Shown here piece after piece: positions 40,201 to 49,907 of a DNA stretch of 64,000 bases. This DNA is from Staphylococcus warneri (GTDB lineage: Bacteria > Bacillota > Bacilli > Staphylococcales > Staphylococcaceae): NCBI RefSeq assembly GCF_900636385.1, contig NZ_LR134269.1:2356001-2420000 (forward strand), read 5' to 3'. The notes under the pieces were generated by a model. It worked only from the letters and a program-made list of their open reading frames with translations. It had not been told where the DNA came from and ran no database searches. Positions within the stretch are counted from its first letter, which is position 1; every line of letters begins with the position of its first letter. The position numbers and the translations under genes were made by a program.

Positions 40201-40304
40201 CTGGTCAACAAAATGAAGCTTCAAATACGACCTTATTGGGAGGTATCTTGGCAGGTATTGCAAGTTTACTCTTATTAGGTAGAAGACGAAAAAATCAAAA
40301 ATAG
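37239..40304 (+). CDS. LPXTG adhesin with pectate-lyase-like region and SD repeats
   Basis: 1021 aa. The signal peptide has a YSIRK-type variant [12 protein letters not shown] (14-25) and cleavage near residue 43. Residues 44-195 are Gln/Asn/Thr-rich. About 205-580 is Asn-rich repeated beta structure resembling pectate-lyase-like adhesive domains. About 735-810 is a DUF5011/Ig-like unit ending in [15 protein letters not shown]. Residues 813-962 are 75 Ser-Asp dipeptides (one Asp replaced by Asn), then LPETG, a hydrophobic helix and GRRRKNQK for sortase A anchoring. A surface attachment role is likely; the ligand is unknown. Confidence 0.9.
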   Translation: MKNHLFKVNQRQRYAIRKFSVGIGSTLIDVTLFLGMQNHAHAAENSESKTQQNTEENNASSTPNQQATSPDAKLNTNNTSTVLKHDQNQSQTKPVQTNDSHITSDMQNQQTSQMTKTTQQLNSTQDQNQNNQTINKKQTQNEAKFNATEALSKQTSQQANTHVEPSQAQPSVPQSKTFNTQSTQSQTQHHIVQRQFVKPVSRAYVANNGIVNVDDDSFTFTDLKNAFNDANVSQINFNSDHQFEFTEGLKLNRGLIINVANGKKVDFNAAPGQAQKLIGIDASLGNGQALTINNDGQLNFNNFNKGIAVHGGDSTTQLNINGGETNFNNFNQSGIDASKKFAGEISIQDAHINTNSTRDSTGSTLLLGDSFDSKLNVNHSTLNLVNNGDSPTSNAIESNAGIVNFNDSNIYSSSRAHYNFNIFNPDHRRGDQQVNFSNTDLKVNTPTDANPYKSIWIFKVPVDAVGINSEFTHFNVTNNSTISQNINGFTGDEKGIELEHSTLTVENGTLDLRSVGFDKGSSLNSSLAWPSLIDIKDDSKVTIDKFHDLPSNSNVSTDFPKIIISGGSVSLPLDEKGNAQVPTGTQIVNENGEVLTHFAIDKSNLDKNVNNKYDLTITSDPNDPINHPEYNYGLNENKLHDQTAHVWAPAVTVDFFKDKNDAQNNQNSITEDHVITPRGNTIGLVDKSAPTTLDGNPVKWFYSDNDQPYSDGDKILKDTKLYPVIQMMPLNDAPTITTSPQVIHEGDHNFEVIKVVTSATDKEDGDLTNKVEIIDNGGFNADVPGQYTITVKVTDSEGASYITTETVTVIPVDSDSDSDSDSDSDSDSDSDSDSDSDSDSDSDSDSDSDSDSDSNSDSDSDSDSDSDSDSDSDSDSDSDSDSDSDSDSDSDSDSDSDSDSDSDSDSDSDSDSDSDSDSDSDSDSDSDSDSDSDSDSDSDSDSDSDSDSDSDSDSDSDSDSDSETHKDVEHHSALHADSHHHTDKLPETGQQNEASNTTLLGGILAGIASLLLLGRRRKNQK
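39675..40124 (+). repeat. SD dipeptide repeat region
   Basis: 450 bp coding for Ser-Asp pairs, built from alternating AGT/AGC/TCN Ser and GAT/GAC Asp codons. Typical of Sdr/clumping-factor stalks and prone to length change. Confidence 0.95.
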
Positions 40305-40331
40305 TCATCGCGTACTAACTAAATAAAAATA

Positions 40332-40423
40332 AGACTAGGTAATTATTTATGGCTTATGCACATATATTCACAAACTAACACTGAATATATAATGTATAAT
40401 CAATAATTATCTAGTCTTTTTCT
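40332..40423. terminator. Bidirectional terminator between adhesin and GNAT genes
   Basis: A 16-bp stem AGACTAGGTAATTATT (40332-40347) / AATAATTATCTAGTCT (40402-40417) with one G-U pair and TTTTTC following. The loop is long (54 nt). Confidence 0.65.
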
Positions 40424-40425
40424 AT

Positions 40426-40968
40426 TTATGATTGCCATTCTGATTTTAATAAACTATAAACAAAACTATCTTTAAATTGACCTTGTACTTTTTCTTCGCT
40501 TCTCAGTCGACCTTCTCTTGTAAAACCTAATCGTTCTGGTATCGCTTGGCTTTTTTTATTTTCAACTGATGCTCTAATTTCCACACGATTTAACTTTAAT
40601 TCATTGAACGCATAATCAATCAATGCTTTAGTACACTGTGTCATGATTCCTTTTTTCTGATGATTTTCACCTAAATAATACCCAATTGATGTTTTCTTGT
40701 TTACATTGTCAATATAGTGTAATCCAATCACACCAACCAATTGGTCTTCTATCCATATGCCGCAATGAAAACCATTACCGGAGGCAAATTGGCGTAACGC
40801 TGCTTGAATAAATTTTCGACTATCTTCAACTTGGTTAGTATAAGCTACAAATGGTAACCATTCTGCTAAATATGACCTCGATTGATCAACAAGATTAAAT
40901 AACGTATCCGCTTCTCTCTCTTCTAATATCTTTAAAGTTACGACTTCATTTACTTTAAATCCAAACAT
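40426..40968 (-). CDS. GNAT acetyltransferase, RimJ/RimL-like
   Basis: 180 aa. The acetyl-CoA site pattern is IGYYLGENHQKKGIMTQC (Q/RxxGxG-type), with the C-terminal NRVEIRASVENKKSQAIPERLGFTREG strand-helix typical of ribosomal-protein N-acetyltransferases. Substrate unknown (protein N-terminus or small amine). GGGG precedes the ATG. Its promoter region carries the DnaA-box cluster at 41011-41127. Confidence 0.88.
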   Translation of the reverse strand: MFGFKVNEVVTLKILEEREADTLFNLVDQSRSYLAEWLPFVAYTNQVEDSRKFIQAALRQFASGNGFHCGIWIEDQLVGVIGLHYIDNVNKKTSIGYYLGENHQKKGIMTQCTKALIDYAFNELKLNRVEIRASVENKKSQAIPERLGFTREGRLRSEEKVQGQFKDSFVYSLLKSEWQS

Positions 40969-41010
40969 GCTTTACACCCCATTTACATTATTGTCACACA
41001 ATTCTGTTAA

Positions 41011-41127
41011 TTATCAACATAATAACACACGTTGTGGATAAATTACAATCAATCCCCAACCCTTGATATGCATCGTTTTATCAAATTGTTAATTCAAAAT
41101 TATCCACAACATCTAAACTTATCCACG
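41011..41127. promoter_or_regulatory. Cluster of four DnaA boxes
   Basis: Two perfect TTATCCACA boxes, at 41033-41041 (minus orientation) and 41100-41108 (plus), and two 8-of-9 matches, TTATCAACA at 41011-41019 and TTATCCACG at 41119-41127. All lie within 117 bp of AT-rich intergenic DNA. Such clusters outside oriC are known in Bacillus to bind and titrate DnaA or regulate genes. No dnaA or dnaN is nearby. Confidence 0.7.
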
Positions 41128-41185
41128 AAAAAAGTCTCTATCATTGACTCACCTTTTTTACAAAGTTTTAGTCAACGATAGAGAC
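41128..41185 (-). terminator. Terminator of the signal peptidase operon
   Basis: 16-bp stem GTCTCTATCATTGACT (41134-41149) / AGTCAACGATAGAGAC (41170-41185), one mismatch, with a six-T run on the minus strand. Confidence 0.85.
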
Positions 41186-41198
41186 CCTTTATTGATAC

Positions 41199-41777
41199 TT
41201 AATTGGGAAATGTCCCTGGATTAAATCCACTTTCCCATTTATCGAAAGGCCAATACCTAAACATCACTTTACCGACAATTTGCTTTTTATCAATCAGACC
41301 AACATCTTTATATCGGCTATCATTACTATTTTGTCTATTATCACCTAATACAAGATATTTATCTTCAGGTATTTTAGCCTTCCCATTCGCACCATTAAGT
41401 GTTTTGGAATTAAAATCTTCTGTTAAATACTTACCATTTTTATACTTTTTATTTTCACTCAAATAGGGTTCTTTAACTTTTTTATCATTAATATACAATT
41501 GATCTTTCTTATATTTAACCGTATCTCCTGGTTTACCAATCAATCGTTTAATATAATCGCTTTTAGAATTAGCATGAAAAATAATGACATCACCGGAATC
41601 AATATGATTCAATGTCTTAGATATTTTACTAACTATCACTTTATCTTTATCTTCAAAAGTAGGATGCATCGATTCTCCTGAAACAGTATAAGAAGTACCG
41701 ATAAATACTGTGAGAATGATAGCGATAATAATACCTATTGCTAATGCAACAATCCACTCGATCATTTCTTTTCCCAT
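41199..41777 (-). CDS. lepB: Signal peptidase I (accessory copy)
   Basis: 192 aa type I signal peptidase (S26). One N-terminal helix is followed by the nucleophile S36 in SGESMHPTF and the general base K77 in SDYIKRLIGKPGD, the same numbering as S. aureus SpsB. LGDNRQNSNDSR is the conserved box E. It follows a serine-rich exported protein and a lipoprotein in one minus-strand run, not an spsA-spsB pair, so it looks like an additional, possibly dedicated peptidase. Confidence 0.9.
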   Translation of the reverse strand: MGKEMIEWIVALAIGIIIAIILTVFIGTSYTVSGESMHPTFEDKDKVIVSKISKTLNHIDSGDVIIFHANSKSDYIKRLIGKPGDTVKYKKDQLYINDKKVKEPYLSENKKYKNGKYLTEDFNSKTLNGANGKAKIPEDKYLVLGDNRQNSNDSRYKDVGLIDKKQIVGKVMFRYWPFDKWESGFNPGTFPN

Positions 41778-41804
41778 AGAAACTCCTTAACTACAAATGA
41801 TTAT

Positions 41805-42443
41805 TTATTGAACAACACCATTTTTAATTTTGACGTGTTGCCCTTTTTGAATTTTGTCGTATTGCTTTTTGGGTACAACTACAACACGTTTACCTTGTTT
41901 CGTATCAACTGTTACTGTGTATAATTTTTCATGGTCTTTCATTTGATGTTTCAACATGTTCATTTGATATTGAACATTATTTTTCTTTTCCTGACTGGCT
42001 TGAGATGCTGAAGAAAAGAGATACAAATATAACCAATTATTATAAAATGACGTCGACATAAATTGAGTTTGATATGCTGCACTTGAACTATAAGGACGTC
42101 TTGGACTTACTAATGATTTGGTACTCGAGTTATTTTTATATTGTTTGCTTTGTGCTGACTTAGATTGGCTTGATTTAGCTGCTTGTTGAGACGCTCGTTG
42201 ACTTGATTGTTGAGCTGCTCGTGATGCATTAGCTGCACTTGAACGGCTCATAGAGGAACTTGATGATGTTGATGAAGCACCTCTTGATGAAGCTGATGAC
42301 GAACTAGATGATGAGCTACTAGAACTACTAGAGCTAGAACCACCTGAAGTACTTGCCGCATCTAGTTGAGTAGACAAAGCAATTGTTGTGATAGTTACAA
42401 ACGTAATGGTTATTAAACTAAATTTACATAATAAACGCTTCAT
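41805..42443 (-). CDS. Serine-rich exported protein
   Basis: 212 aa. Signal peptide MKRLLCKFSLITITFVTITT ends near DAA. Residues 30-100 are almost only Ser with Ala, Gln and Arg. The C-terminal 90 residues are folded-looking and end in a basic module (VDTKQGKRVVVVPKKQYDKI) like a short wall- or polymer-binding domain. No LPXTG. It sits 27 bp upstream of the signal peptidase gene. No family recognised. Confidence 0.75.
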   Translation of the reverse strand: MKRLLCKFSLITITFVTITTIALSTQLDAASTSGGSSSSSSSSSSSSSSSASSRGASSTSSSSSMSRSSAANASRAAQQSSQRASQQAAKSSQSKSAQSKQYKNNSSTKSLVSPRRPYSSSAAYQTQFMSTSFYNNWLYLYLFSSASQASQEKKNNVQYQMNMLKHQMKDHEKLYTVTVDTKQGKRVVVVPKKQYDKIQKGQHVKIKNGVVQ

Positions 42444-42457
42444 AAACTCACCTCTAT

Positions 42458-42838
42458 TTATTTAGATACTTCATCCTTAGATACTGCTTTACCTTCTGTT
42501 TCATCATCGCCGTACATCATATATGGTGGACGATAAACATGAATCTTTTTACCATCTTTAATCATATATGGTTTCTTATTGCCATCACTTAAGATATGTT
42601 CGTAAACATGATCTAAAGTTGTTTTTTCCAAATGGGATTTCCCTTTACTATCTTTATATTTGATTTCAACATTTGGCGTATCTTCATCACCATCATTTAA
42701 TACTTCGTAGTATTCGTATTCATATTTATCAGATTTTTTACTTTCTTTGGAAGGCTCTTTTTGTTCACCATTACCTCCACAACCAGCTAAAGTTAAACAT
42801 AATAAACATGTGCTCAATAATAACAAAATCTTTTTCAT
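42458..42838 (-). CDS. Lipoprotein
   Basis: 126 aa with a lipoprotein signal peptide ending LTLAGCGG (lipid-modified Cys19). A charged, Lys/Glu/Asp-rich linker leads to a small domain with HIYRPPYMMYGDD-like residues near the C-terminus (IHVYRPPYMMYGDDET). First gene of the lipoprotein/serine-rich protein/signal peptidase run (14 bp to the next). Function unknown. Confidence 0.8.
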   Translation of the reverse strand: MKKILLLLSTCLLCLTLAGCGGNGEQKEPSKESKKSDKYEYEYYEVLNDGDEDTPNVEIKYKDSKGKSHLEKTTLDHVYEHILSDGNKKPYMIKDGKKIHVYRPPYMMYGDDETEGKAVSKDEVSK

Positions 42839-43012
42839 GAACAGATACTCCTTTCAAATTATAAATATGTAAAACCAATTAATTATATGATTACATAACT
42901 TAATTAAATATTTCAATTACATTTACAAAAATTAAATGATTAATTCTAATTTTTTATACGTATTTTTGAATATCACAAATGATTCCCATCAACCACTTTA
43001 ACCTTTCAAAGC

Positions 43013-43058
43013 TGTAAGTTTAGGGCGATGATTTGTAAGATTAGATAAAGGCTAGAAT
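43013..43058 (+). promoter_or_regulatory. vraDEH promoter region with direct repeat
   Basis: TGTAAG-T-TTAG (43013-43023) and TGTAAG-A-TTAG (43034-43044) repeat 21 bp apart, two helical turns. A -10 TAGAAT lies at 43053-43058. This spacing suits an OmpR-type response regulator such as BraR/NsaR, which controls vraDE in S. aureus; the match is inferred. Confidence 0.5.
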
Positions 43059-43106
43059 GACAGATCACTTCTAAAATAAAGATATAAGCAAATAAGGAGT
43101 GATAAC

Positions 43107-43865
43107 ATGTCAATCTTACAGGTCAATCAATTATCAAAAATTTATGGCAAGAAGAAGCAATATCAAGCACTTAAAGATATTAATTTTTCAGTTGAAAAGG
43201 GTGAATTTATTGCCATTATGGGGCCATCAGGATCCGGTAAAACAACCCTTCTAAATGTCTTAAGTTCAATTGATACTATTTCGAGTGGTTCTGTGATTGT
43301 TGACGGTCACAATATAACTCAATTAAAAAATAAACAACTTGCACAATTTCGCAAGACGTCATTAGGCTTTATCTTTCAAGATTATAGTGTTCTACCAACG
43401 TTAACAGTTAAGGAAAATATTATGTTGCCTTTATCTGTTCAACAACATAGTAAGAAGGAAATGGAGCAACATTATAAAGAGGTTACTGATGCGTTAGGCA
43501 TTTATGATTTAAGCCAAAAATATCCAAATGAAATATCTGGTGGTCAACAACAACGTACTGCAGCTGCACGTGCATTCGTACATCAACCTAAAATCATTTT
43601 CGCCGATGAACCTACTGGTGCGCTAGACTCTAAAAGTGCACAAGATTTATTAAATCGTCTTGAAGAAATGAATCGAAAATTTCAATCCACTATCATAATG
43701 GTCACACATGATCCAGTTGCAGCTAGCTTTGCAAAGCGTGTCATTATGTTAAAAGATGGCAATATTCATTCTGAAATTAACCAAGGAGAAGATAGTAAAC
43801 AAGCCTTTTATGAAAATATCATTCAACTTCAATCTTCTTTAGGTGGTGTGACTCATGTCATTTAA
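43107..43865 (+). CDS. vraD: VraD-like ABC transporter ATP-binding protein (bacitracin/nisin resistance)
   Basis: 252 aa BceA-type ATPase, same length as S. aureus VraD as I recall it. Walker [10 protein letters not shown], signature ISGGQQQR, Walker [14 protein letters not shown]-loop VTHD. With VraE it forms a detoxification transporter that frees lipid II-cycle targets from bacitracin, nisin and related peptides. AAGGAGTGATAAC precedes the ATG; the 3' end overlaps vraE by 11 bp. Confidence 0.9.
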   Translation: MSILQVNQLSKIYGKKKQYQALKDINFSVEKGEFIAIMGPSGSGKTTLLNVLSSIDTISSGSVIVDGHNITQLKNKQLAQFRKTSLGFIFQDYSVLPTLTVKENIMLPLSVQQHSKKEMEQHYKEVTDALGIYDLSQKYPNEISGGQQQRTAAARAFVHQPKIIFADEPTGALDSKSAQDLLNRLEEMNRKFQSTIIMVTHDPVAASFAKRVIMLKDGNIHSEINQGEDSKQAFYENIIQLQSSLGGVTHVI

Positions 43866-45735
43866 TCAAATCACACTTAAAAATTTGCGAATGAATATCA
43901 AACATTATGGTATTTATTTATTTTCATTGCTTTTAAGTATCATCTTGTATTTTAGCTTTACCACTTTGCAATTCACACACAGTATTAATAATAACAATGC
44001 TTTGGCAATTATTAAAAAAGGCGCCTCTGTGGGGTCAGTATTTCTATTTATCATTATCGTGATTTTCTTGATGTACGCGAATCATTTATTTATTAAAAGG
44101 CGTACACAAGAGTTTGCCTTATTTCAACTTATAGGCTTAACACGTAGTAATATTTTAAGAATGCTATGTATTGAACAACTAACAATATTTCTAATCACTG
44201 GTGTACTAGGTGTGATGATAGGCATATTTGGTTCTCAACTTTTATTGTATATCGCATCAAAATTAATGCATTTAACAATCAAATTGACTATTGGTTTCGA
44301 ACCTATGGCTTTATCTTTAACATTATTGCTATTAATCATTGCTTTTACACTTATCTTATTCCAAAGCTATATATTCTTAAAAAAGCGTAGTATTTTAGCT
44401 TTAATGAAAGACCGCCGTCAGACTGAGGCCACTAAAGTTAAAATTACCTTTTTAGAAGTAATTAGCGGATTGTTAGGTATTGCGATGATTGTTTTAGGTT
44501 ATTACATGGCTACAGAAATGTTCGGTACTTTTAAACAATTAACATTATCTATGACATCACCGTTTATTATATTATTTCTAACTGTCGTAGGTGCTTATTT
44601 ATTTTTCCGAAGTACTGTGTCACTGATTTTTAAATCAATTAAACACTTTAAACATGGCCATGTCACTATTACAGATGTCGTATTCACCGCTTCAATAATG
44701 CATAGAATGAAGAAAAATGCGATGTCTCTAACTATTATTGCAGTTATTTCTGCTGTTACCGTTTCTGTACTTTGTTTCGCTACAATTACACAAGAAAATA
44801 GTAACAATACTTTTAAATCTATAGCACCTCAAGATTTTAACTTATCAACTGAAAAGCAAGCTCAATTATTTAAAAAACAATTAGAGAAAAATCATATCAA
44901 CTATCATACCAAAACGTATGAATCCATATCTCCTAAATCAGTAAAAGATAAGGTTTTGACATTAAAAAATGATAGTAAAAGTATGGCAATACAAAACGTG
45001 CTTGTACCAAACGACAATCTGAAGGGTACTGACGCAATTATTACAAATACGAAAAATACACCTGGTATTATGGAGATTCATATTAATCAAACGGTAACTG
45101 TAAAAGGTAAGCAACAACAAACTTTTAAAGTGACTAAAGAGGATAAAAATAAAATACTGCCACTTGATCTCACATCTAATATGCCAGCTATTGAAGTCAG
45201 TCGTGCCGAATTTAATAAATTAAAGACAGTTGATATCACACACAATATATACGGTATTAGTCTTGACCATCATCAAGATATGAAACAAGCCACACACATT
45301 GCAAGGTCAATTGATCCTAATATTCAATCACAAAATGAAATTAAAAAGGACTTAGATGCGACCAATGGTATTTTAGTATTTGTTACATCATTCCTCGGTT
45401 TATCATTTTTAATTGCTGCGGGTTGTATTATTTATATTAAACAGATAGATGAAACTGAAGATGAAATTGATCATTTCCGTATATTAAATCGCATAGGCTT
45501 TACTCATCGTGACATGTTAAAAGGGCTAACTTTAAAAATCATTTTCAACTTTGGCCTACCACTCATTATCGCATTATTACATGCTTTATTTGCTGCAATT
45601 GCTTTTATGAAATTAATGGGAAACGTGTCATACACTACTATCATTATCGTGATGATTGTGTACACGATTGTCTACTTTGCATTCGCACTAATAGGATTCT
45701 TACATTCTAGTCGAGTTATTAAAAAAGCAATTTAG
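43855..45735 (+). CDS. vraE: VraE-like ABC permease
   Basis: 626 aa BceB-type FtsX permease: about ten helices with a large extracellular domain (about 300-500) between helices seven and eight. This loop binds or senses the peptide antibiotic in the family. Overlaps vraD. The downstream 62-aa membrane protein completes a vraDEH arrangement. Confidence 0.9.
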   Translation: MSFNQITLKNLRMNIKHYGIYLFSLLLSIILYFSFTTLQFTHSINNNNALAIIKKGASVGSVFLFIIIVIFLMYANHLFIKRRTQEFALFQLIGLTRSNILRMLCIEQLTIFLITGVLGVMIGIFGSQLLLYIASKLMHLTIKLTIGFEPMALSLTLLLLIIAFTLILFQSYIFLKKRSILALMKDRRQTEATKVKITFLEVISGLLGIAMIVLGYYMATEMFGTFKQLTLSMTSPFIILFLTVVGAYLFFRSTVSLIFKSIKHFKHGHVTITDVVFTASIMHRMKKNAMSLTIIAVISAVTVSVLCFATITQENSNNTFKSIAPQDFNLSTEKQAQLFKKQLEKNHINYHTKTYESISPKSVKDKVLTLKNDSKSMAIQNVLVPNDNLKGTDAIITNTKNTPGIMEIHINQTVTVKGKQQQTFKVTKEDKNKILPLDLTSNMPAIEVSRAEFNKLKTVDITHNIYGISLDHHQDMKQATHIARSIDPNIQSQNEIKKDLDATNGILVFVTSFLGLSFLIAAGCIIYIKQIDETEDEIDHFRILNRIGFTHRDMLKGLTLKIIFNFGLPLIIALLHALFAAIAFMKLMGNVSYTTIIIVMIVYTIVYFAFALIGFLHSSRVIKKAI

Positions 45736-45772
45736 TCATTATTTAAATAAAAAACATAAGGAGAGATTTATC

Positions 45773-45961
45773 ATGAAATTTAAAGATTTAATTAAACAAT
45801 CATACGAGGATTTGAAAAATTTAAACGTCAATGTATTCAACGTTATTATGTTAACGTTAATCGTTATTGTATTAAGTAGCGCTTTAACACCGATAGCCGG
45901 TATCCCAATTGGATTACTAGGTGGCGCCTATGTCTTAAAACGTCGTGATGAAAAACAATAA
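45773..45961 (+). CDS. vraH: VraH-like small membrane protein
   Basis: 62 aa. An amphipathic N-terminus is followed by two hydrophobic stretches (VFNVIMLTLIVIVLSSALTP and IPIGLLGGAYVL) and a KRRDEKQ tail. Size, position 37 bp after vraE and the ALTPIAGIPIGLLGGAY pattern fit S. aureus VraH, a partner of VraDE in antimicrobial-peptide resistance. AAGGAGAG precedes the ATG. Confidence 0.78.
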   Translation: MKFKDLIKQSYEDLKNLNVNVFNVIMLTLIVIVLSSALTPIAGIPIGLLGGAYVLKRRDEKQ

Positions 45962-45973
45962 ATAAAGTAGAAC

Positions 45974-46009
45974 AGTGTGTGCCCAATATTGAGCACACAC
46001 TATTTTTTT
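45974..46009 (+). terminator. Terminator of vraDEH
   Basis: AGTGTGTGC (45974-45982) / GCACACACT (45993-46001), 10-nt loop, then A and seven T. Confidence 0.9.
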
Positions 46010-48074
46010 AATGTTTTATACCATCTATGTCTTCAATTCTAATTAAATTATTGATAATTCCTAAATAAAATTGACTTAATTCTTCACCTATACGTTTATA
46101 ATCTGTTGCATCTAATCCCACAAAATCTAAATGATCCCAACCATTCATCACTGGTTTGACCTGCCAAATACCTTTATCTGTAGTTGGGGAAGTCATCCCT
46201 ACCGTCTTAGCGGCTTGATTTGTAGGGAATAATGAAGATGACACTGGCACAATACCGTCATTTTTTCTTACATTTACATTATCATCTCTACCAATTAACC
46301 TACTTGTTAAATCAAATAAGAAAAATTGTCTAATATTAGGATTTTCATTACCTAATGGTCCCGTATGTGTATCTAATCCCGTATAAGATGTATATACAAT
46401 ATTAGGATTAAGTGACGTCATCTGATTTAGCTTCTCTGAACCTTCAGTCGTTAAATCATAGACTGCACTATCTTGAGTCTTCCAAATCTTACTATTCGCA
46501 ACGCGTTTCACATAATCAATATAACTTTCATCTGGACGTTGTTTGAATCCCCATTGTGAAAATCCGAGATCAATATGAGAATATTTATTTCCACTTAAGC
46601 GACCTATTCTATTAAATACACCTTTTACAAAATCAGTATTACCAAGTTTATCTGCAGCTGGTGTGCCATTATGTGGTGTCGCTAAAGTTGTGATTGATGA
46701 AATCATATTATCTTTCCCACCTGTAAATAAAGGAGAAATCTCACCACCATGTGCTTTTTGATAATCTATTTCTTCTTGATTACCATGTCTTAAAAAATGC
46801 TCAAGCAGACGTATCGTTTGACCGCCCATACTATGACCTATTAAATGAATCTTTTTACCTGGCTGCCAATCTGGCATAATCCCTTGATAAAATTTACCAT
46901 ATCTATCATGTCCTGTTTTAGCAGCATGTGCTGCACCATAATCTACTTTTCCACCTTTAATATAATGATACAGTTCTACAGCGCGGTCATAGTTACTACT
47001 AAAAGCACCGACACTCGCTTCATGCACGTCATAACCTAGTTTCTCTAATCGTTTCTTAACTGGGAATTTCGTACCACCCCAATAATTAGGATACAAAGCT
47101 GGTGCATTGTCACCCACTAACCCTAAAAATCCATGTACTAGCACTACCGGATATTTGTTTTTATATTGATTACTTTTGATAGTAGCTTCATCTGTATTTT
47201 TAGGTTTAATATTCTGATTTGTAGTTTGTTGTTGTGTTGGTTTAGTAGAAATATTTGTGTTAACTTTTTGACCTGGAGTTGAATGGGATTGGGTCTTTAA
47301 TGAATGCGGTTTATGTTGTTGGCTGTGTGACTTTACAGAAGTTGTGTTGTCTTTACTTTTATTGTTACTTTGCTGCTTGGTATCTTTTTGCTCAATTGGC
47401 TGGTTATCTAATTTTTCTTTTACATCATTTCGAGATTGTAATTGTTGGTTATCTTTTTGTGGTTTAACATCTAGACGTTGCTTTTGTTGTTTATTATTTG
47501 ATGAATTAGGATGTTCTTTTTGGTTTAATTGCGAATTGTTAGATTGTTTATTATCAACCTTCTTGTTTTTATCTTGATACTGATCTTGAATACGCTTATG
47601 ATTATCTACTTTTTCAATTTTTTCTGGTTCGGTATTAGGTGTTTTGTCATCACTAGGTTGCTGTTTGTTATGACTTTCCTGATTATTAATGGAGGGCTCT
47701 TTTGAAGAGTGATTAGCCGTCTGATTAGAAGCAGGTTGTTCCTGTTTTTCAACTTGTTCTGCTTGTGTTGAATTCTCTATTTCCTTATTTTCGGCTTTTG
47801 AGGATTGTTGCTCATTTTGTTGAGAATAAGACTGCGCGTCGTCTACTTTATTAATATTTTTGTCGATTTCCGATTCTTTTGAAAACACATTAGCATCTTG
47901 GTCGGAAGGCTTTGAGTGAGAAAGAACTGATTCTTGTGATAAGTGGGAGGATTGTTGCTCAGCAGCTTGAACGTCATGTTCTGAAACAAAAAATGTAATA
48001 CCAGCTACAATTGATACAACACCTATTGTAAATTTTCGAATACTAAACTGTCTTTTAGAATTATTATTTTTCAA
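46008..48074 (-). CDS. Secreted YSIRK lipase (prepro form)
   Basis: 688 aa from a TTG at 48074 preceded by GAGGTG (frame opens at 48104 with no site). The YSIRK-type motif FSIRKFTIG and cleavage near DVQAAEQ give a pre region. A 270-residue Gln/Asn/Lys/Ser-rich propeptide follows, then a mature lipase from about [15 protein letters not shown]. The nucleophile elbow is [19 protein letters not shown] and WDHLDFVG hold the remaining catalytic and calcium region. Same architecture as staphylococcal Geh/Sal lipases; hydrolyses triacylglycerols outside the cell. Confidence 0.93.
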   Translation of the reverse strand: MKNNNSKRQFSIRKFTIGVVSIVAGITFFVSEHDVQAAEQQSSHLSQESVLSHSKPSDQDANVFSKESEIDKNINKVDDAQSYSQQNEQQSSKAENKEIENSTQAEQVEKQEQPASNQTANHSSKEPSINNQESHNKQQPSDDKTPNTEPEKIEKVDNHKRIQDQYQDKNKKVDNKQSNNSQLNQKEHPNSSNNKQQKQRLDVKPQKDNQQLQSRNDVKEKLDNQPIEQKDTKQQSNNKSKDNTTSVKSHSQQHKPHSLKTQSHSTPGQKVNTNISTKPTQQQTTNQNIKPKNTDEATIKSNQYKNKYPVVLVHGFLGLVGDNAPALYPNYWGGTKFPVKKRLEKLGYDVHEASVGAFSSNYDRAVELYHYIKGGKVDYGAAHAAKTGHDRYGKFYQGIMPDWQPGKKIHLIGHSMGGQTIRLLEHFLRHGNQEEIDYQKAHGGEISPLFTGGKDNMISSITTLATPHNGTPAADKLGNTDFVKGVFNRIGRLSGNKYSHIDLGFSQWGFKQRPDESYIDYVKRVANSKIWKTQDSAVYDLTTEGSEKLNQMTSLNPNIVYTSYTGLDTHTGPLGNENPNIRQFFLFDLTSRLIGRDDNVNVRKNDGIVPVSSSLFPTNQAAKTVGMTSPTTDKGIWQVKPVMNGWDHLDFVGLDATDYKRIGEELSQFYLGIINNLIRIEDIDGIKH

Positions 48075-48288
48075 AAAAATCACCTCTATAAGTATTTCCC
48101 TCACTTATAGATTCAAAAAAATAACTGTTAATTAATTTTATCATATAATCCTTAAACATCTTTAATTTTTTATTTACATTTTGGTAAAGTTTTTTATTAA
48201 TTTTATACTATATAGATTGATAAATTAGATAACTAATGGTTATGTTTGTTATATTGAAAATATCTTTCTAATTTAAGGAGTTCCTTTC

Positions 48289-48501
48289 ATGGATCAATAT
48301 CAAGAGTTATTCAATAATCCTAGTGGTTTTATATTTATACTTTTTATCTTCTATTTAATAGCAAGTTTATTTTTCTTTACCTTAACTGTATTTATTGGAT
48401 TGAAACTTGTATCGTTTAAAGAAAAAATCTTAACAATCGTTATTTTAACTACTGTATTGACCCTTACTTTAACAGGTCTTTCATATGTCATTATTAATTA
48501 A
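48289..48501 (+). CDS. Small membrane protein (70 aa, two helices)
   Basis: 70 aa with two long hydrophobic helices (about 13-38 and 47-68) joined by LVSFKEK. AAGGAG sits 9 nt before the ATG. Own terminator at 48505. Not recognised. Confidence 0.65.
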   Translation: MDQYQELFNNPSGFIFILFIFYLIASLFFFTLTVFIGLKLVSFKEKILTIVILTTVLTLTLTGLSYVIIN

Positions 48502-48504
48502 TAA

Positions 48505-48537
48505 AAAGGGGCACCGATATGATGGTGTCCCTTTATT
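48505..48537. terminator. Bidirectional terminator
   Basis: AAAGGGGCACC / GGTGTCCCTTT (one G-U), 8-nt loop, between the convergent 70-aa gene and the SDR gene. Confidence 0.8.
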
Positions 48538-49240
48538 TGAATATTTTAAATGGCATCAATCTTAATAAAATTTTACCATTATGATTATGTTTGTCTGTTA
48601 ATACTTTCACTATGGATTGTGCGCCTTCATTTACTGAACGCATTAAAAATCCTTTTTGATGATTATTCAGGTCTGTCGTAATACCTCCGGGCATTACACC
48701 AAATATTTCAACCGGTATTTTATTTTTCTTAAAATGTCTACCGAATAATTTAATCATCGAATTTAATGGAGATTTAGTTGCAATATAACTAAATGGATGG
48801 AAAAAGCTATTAGGATTCAAAGGTATCGTTAAATTTAATATTCTTCCGTGATTTTTAGCTAAAATAGGTGTAAATGTCTTAATCATTTCGAAATTACCAA
48901 AGAAATTGACCTCTGCCAGTTCCCTTAATTCATCAAGTTCAACATCCAGTGGTGATGCGTTCATATTGCCTGAAATACCCGCATTATTAATCAATGCTTT
49001 CAAATCAGAATGTTGTGTTGCTATATAATCAGCGGCTGCATGTATGGTATCAATATTATTTAAATCAATTTGTATCCATTCAGCTGTTATACCTTTATTT
49101 TCGAGTGTCTTAACGGCAGCACGACCTCTTTCTTCATTACGTGCACCTAATAATATCGTCCAACCTTTGTCACCTAGTTGTTTTGCCGTTTCAAAACCAA
49201 TCCCCTTATTTGCGCCAGTTATTAATACTTTTTGTCTCAT
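48533..49240 (-). CDS. SDR family NAD(P)-dependent oxidoreductase
   Basis: 235 aa from ATG 49240 (TAGGAG upstream; the open frame reaches 49279). Rossmann TGANKGIGFETAKQLG, NNAGISG, and a Tyr-x3-Lys in FSYIATKSPLN mark a classical SDR; the usual catalytic Ser position reads LTIPLNP, which is not a standard Ser. Substrate unknown; monocistronic. Confidence 0.85.
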   Translation of the reverse strand: MRQKVLITGANKGIGFETAKQLGDKGWTILLGARNEERGRAAVKTLENKGITAEWIQIDLNNIDTIHAAADYIATQHSDLKALINNAGISGNMNASPLDVELDELRELAEVNFFGNFEMIKTFTPILAKNHGRILNLTIPLNPNSFFHPFSYIATKSPLNSMIKLFGRHFKKNKIPVEIFGVMPGGITTDLNNHQKGFLMRSVNEGAQSIVKVLTDKHNHNGKILLRLMPFKIFK

Positions 49241-49425
49241 ATATATACTCCTATTAATATGTCTTATTGTTAATCCCACTATACAATATTGATACTTTTA
49301 AATCACATTATTTCCTTTTATTCATAAATTTACAATTGGTGATTAAAGTAATTAATTGAAATAAATCAATTTATTAGGTTCTCTCATTAGTAATTGCTAA
49401 AATGCTAAAAAAGGAGGTAATAATT

Positions 49426-49761
49426 ATGGAAGATAAAAGACTATTTTATAACCAACCTGGTGTTGTTATTAAAATGAAAGCTAAGGAAGGTAGAGGTCAA
49501 GAATTGTTCGATTTATGTTTAAAAGCTAAACATTTAGAAGAATTGGGCATCGATGATCCTACTGATTGGGTTTTATGTCGTTCAGATGAAGATAATGATG
49601 TTTTATTAGCCTTTGAATTTTTCAGAAGTGATGAAGCTAAAGACAATCACTACTCTAAACCTAGTACTGAAGACGAAACAAATGAGATTATGGAATTATT
49701 AGCAGATATTCCTCAACGTATAGACACACACATTGTATATTCTAGCGAAACTGAAAAATAA
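49426..49761 (+). CDS. ABM-like (antibiotic biosynthesis monooxygenase) family protein
   Basis: 111 aa from the ATG at 49426 with AAAGGAGGT upstream. Single ferredoxin-like domain. It shares KAKEGRGQELFDL, DWVLCRSDEDNDVLLAFEFF and a closing VYSSE with the tandem protein at 14654, so the two are paralogues. Members often act as small monooxygenases or ligand-binding dimers. A strong hairpin follows. Confidence 0.82.
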   Translation: MEDKRLFYNQPGVVIKMKAKEGRGQELFDLCLKAKHLEELGIDDPTDWVLCRSDEDNDVLLAFEFFRSDEAKDNHYSKPSTEDETNEIMELLADIPQRIDTHIVYSSETEK

Positions 49762-49794
49762 CTCATTTTAACAATAAAATTTTCTAACTGACAT

Positions 49795-49837
49795 AAAAAG
49801 GTGATTTCTATGGATTTAATATAGAGGTCGCCTTTTT
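49795..49837. terminator. Terminator after the ABM gene
   Basis: AAAAAGGTGATTTCTAT pairs with ATAGAGGTCGCCTTTTT (17 bp, G-U pairs) around a 9-nt loop. Confidence 0.85.
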
Positions 49838-49907
49838 GTCTAATTTTTTCTTTTAATAGTAATATCAATAAATTAATCTCATCATTTTTCAGATAAGGTA
49901 TAAACTA

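Noticed and set aside
39646..40308. Long open frames on both strands across the SD repeat region
   Set aside because: They arise from the two-codon SD repeat and have extremely skewed composition. The plus-frame adhesin explains the DNA.
41011..41127. DnaA-box cluster as a replication origin
   Set aside because: No dnaA, dnaN or rpmH nearby and only four boxes. Titration or regulation is more likely than an origin.
47279..47577. Cys/Leu-rich frames on the plus strand opposite the lipase propeptide
   Set aside because: They mirror the Gln/Lys-rich propeptide codons and overlap a real secreted lipase.
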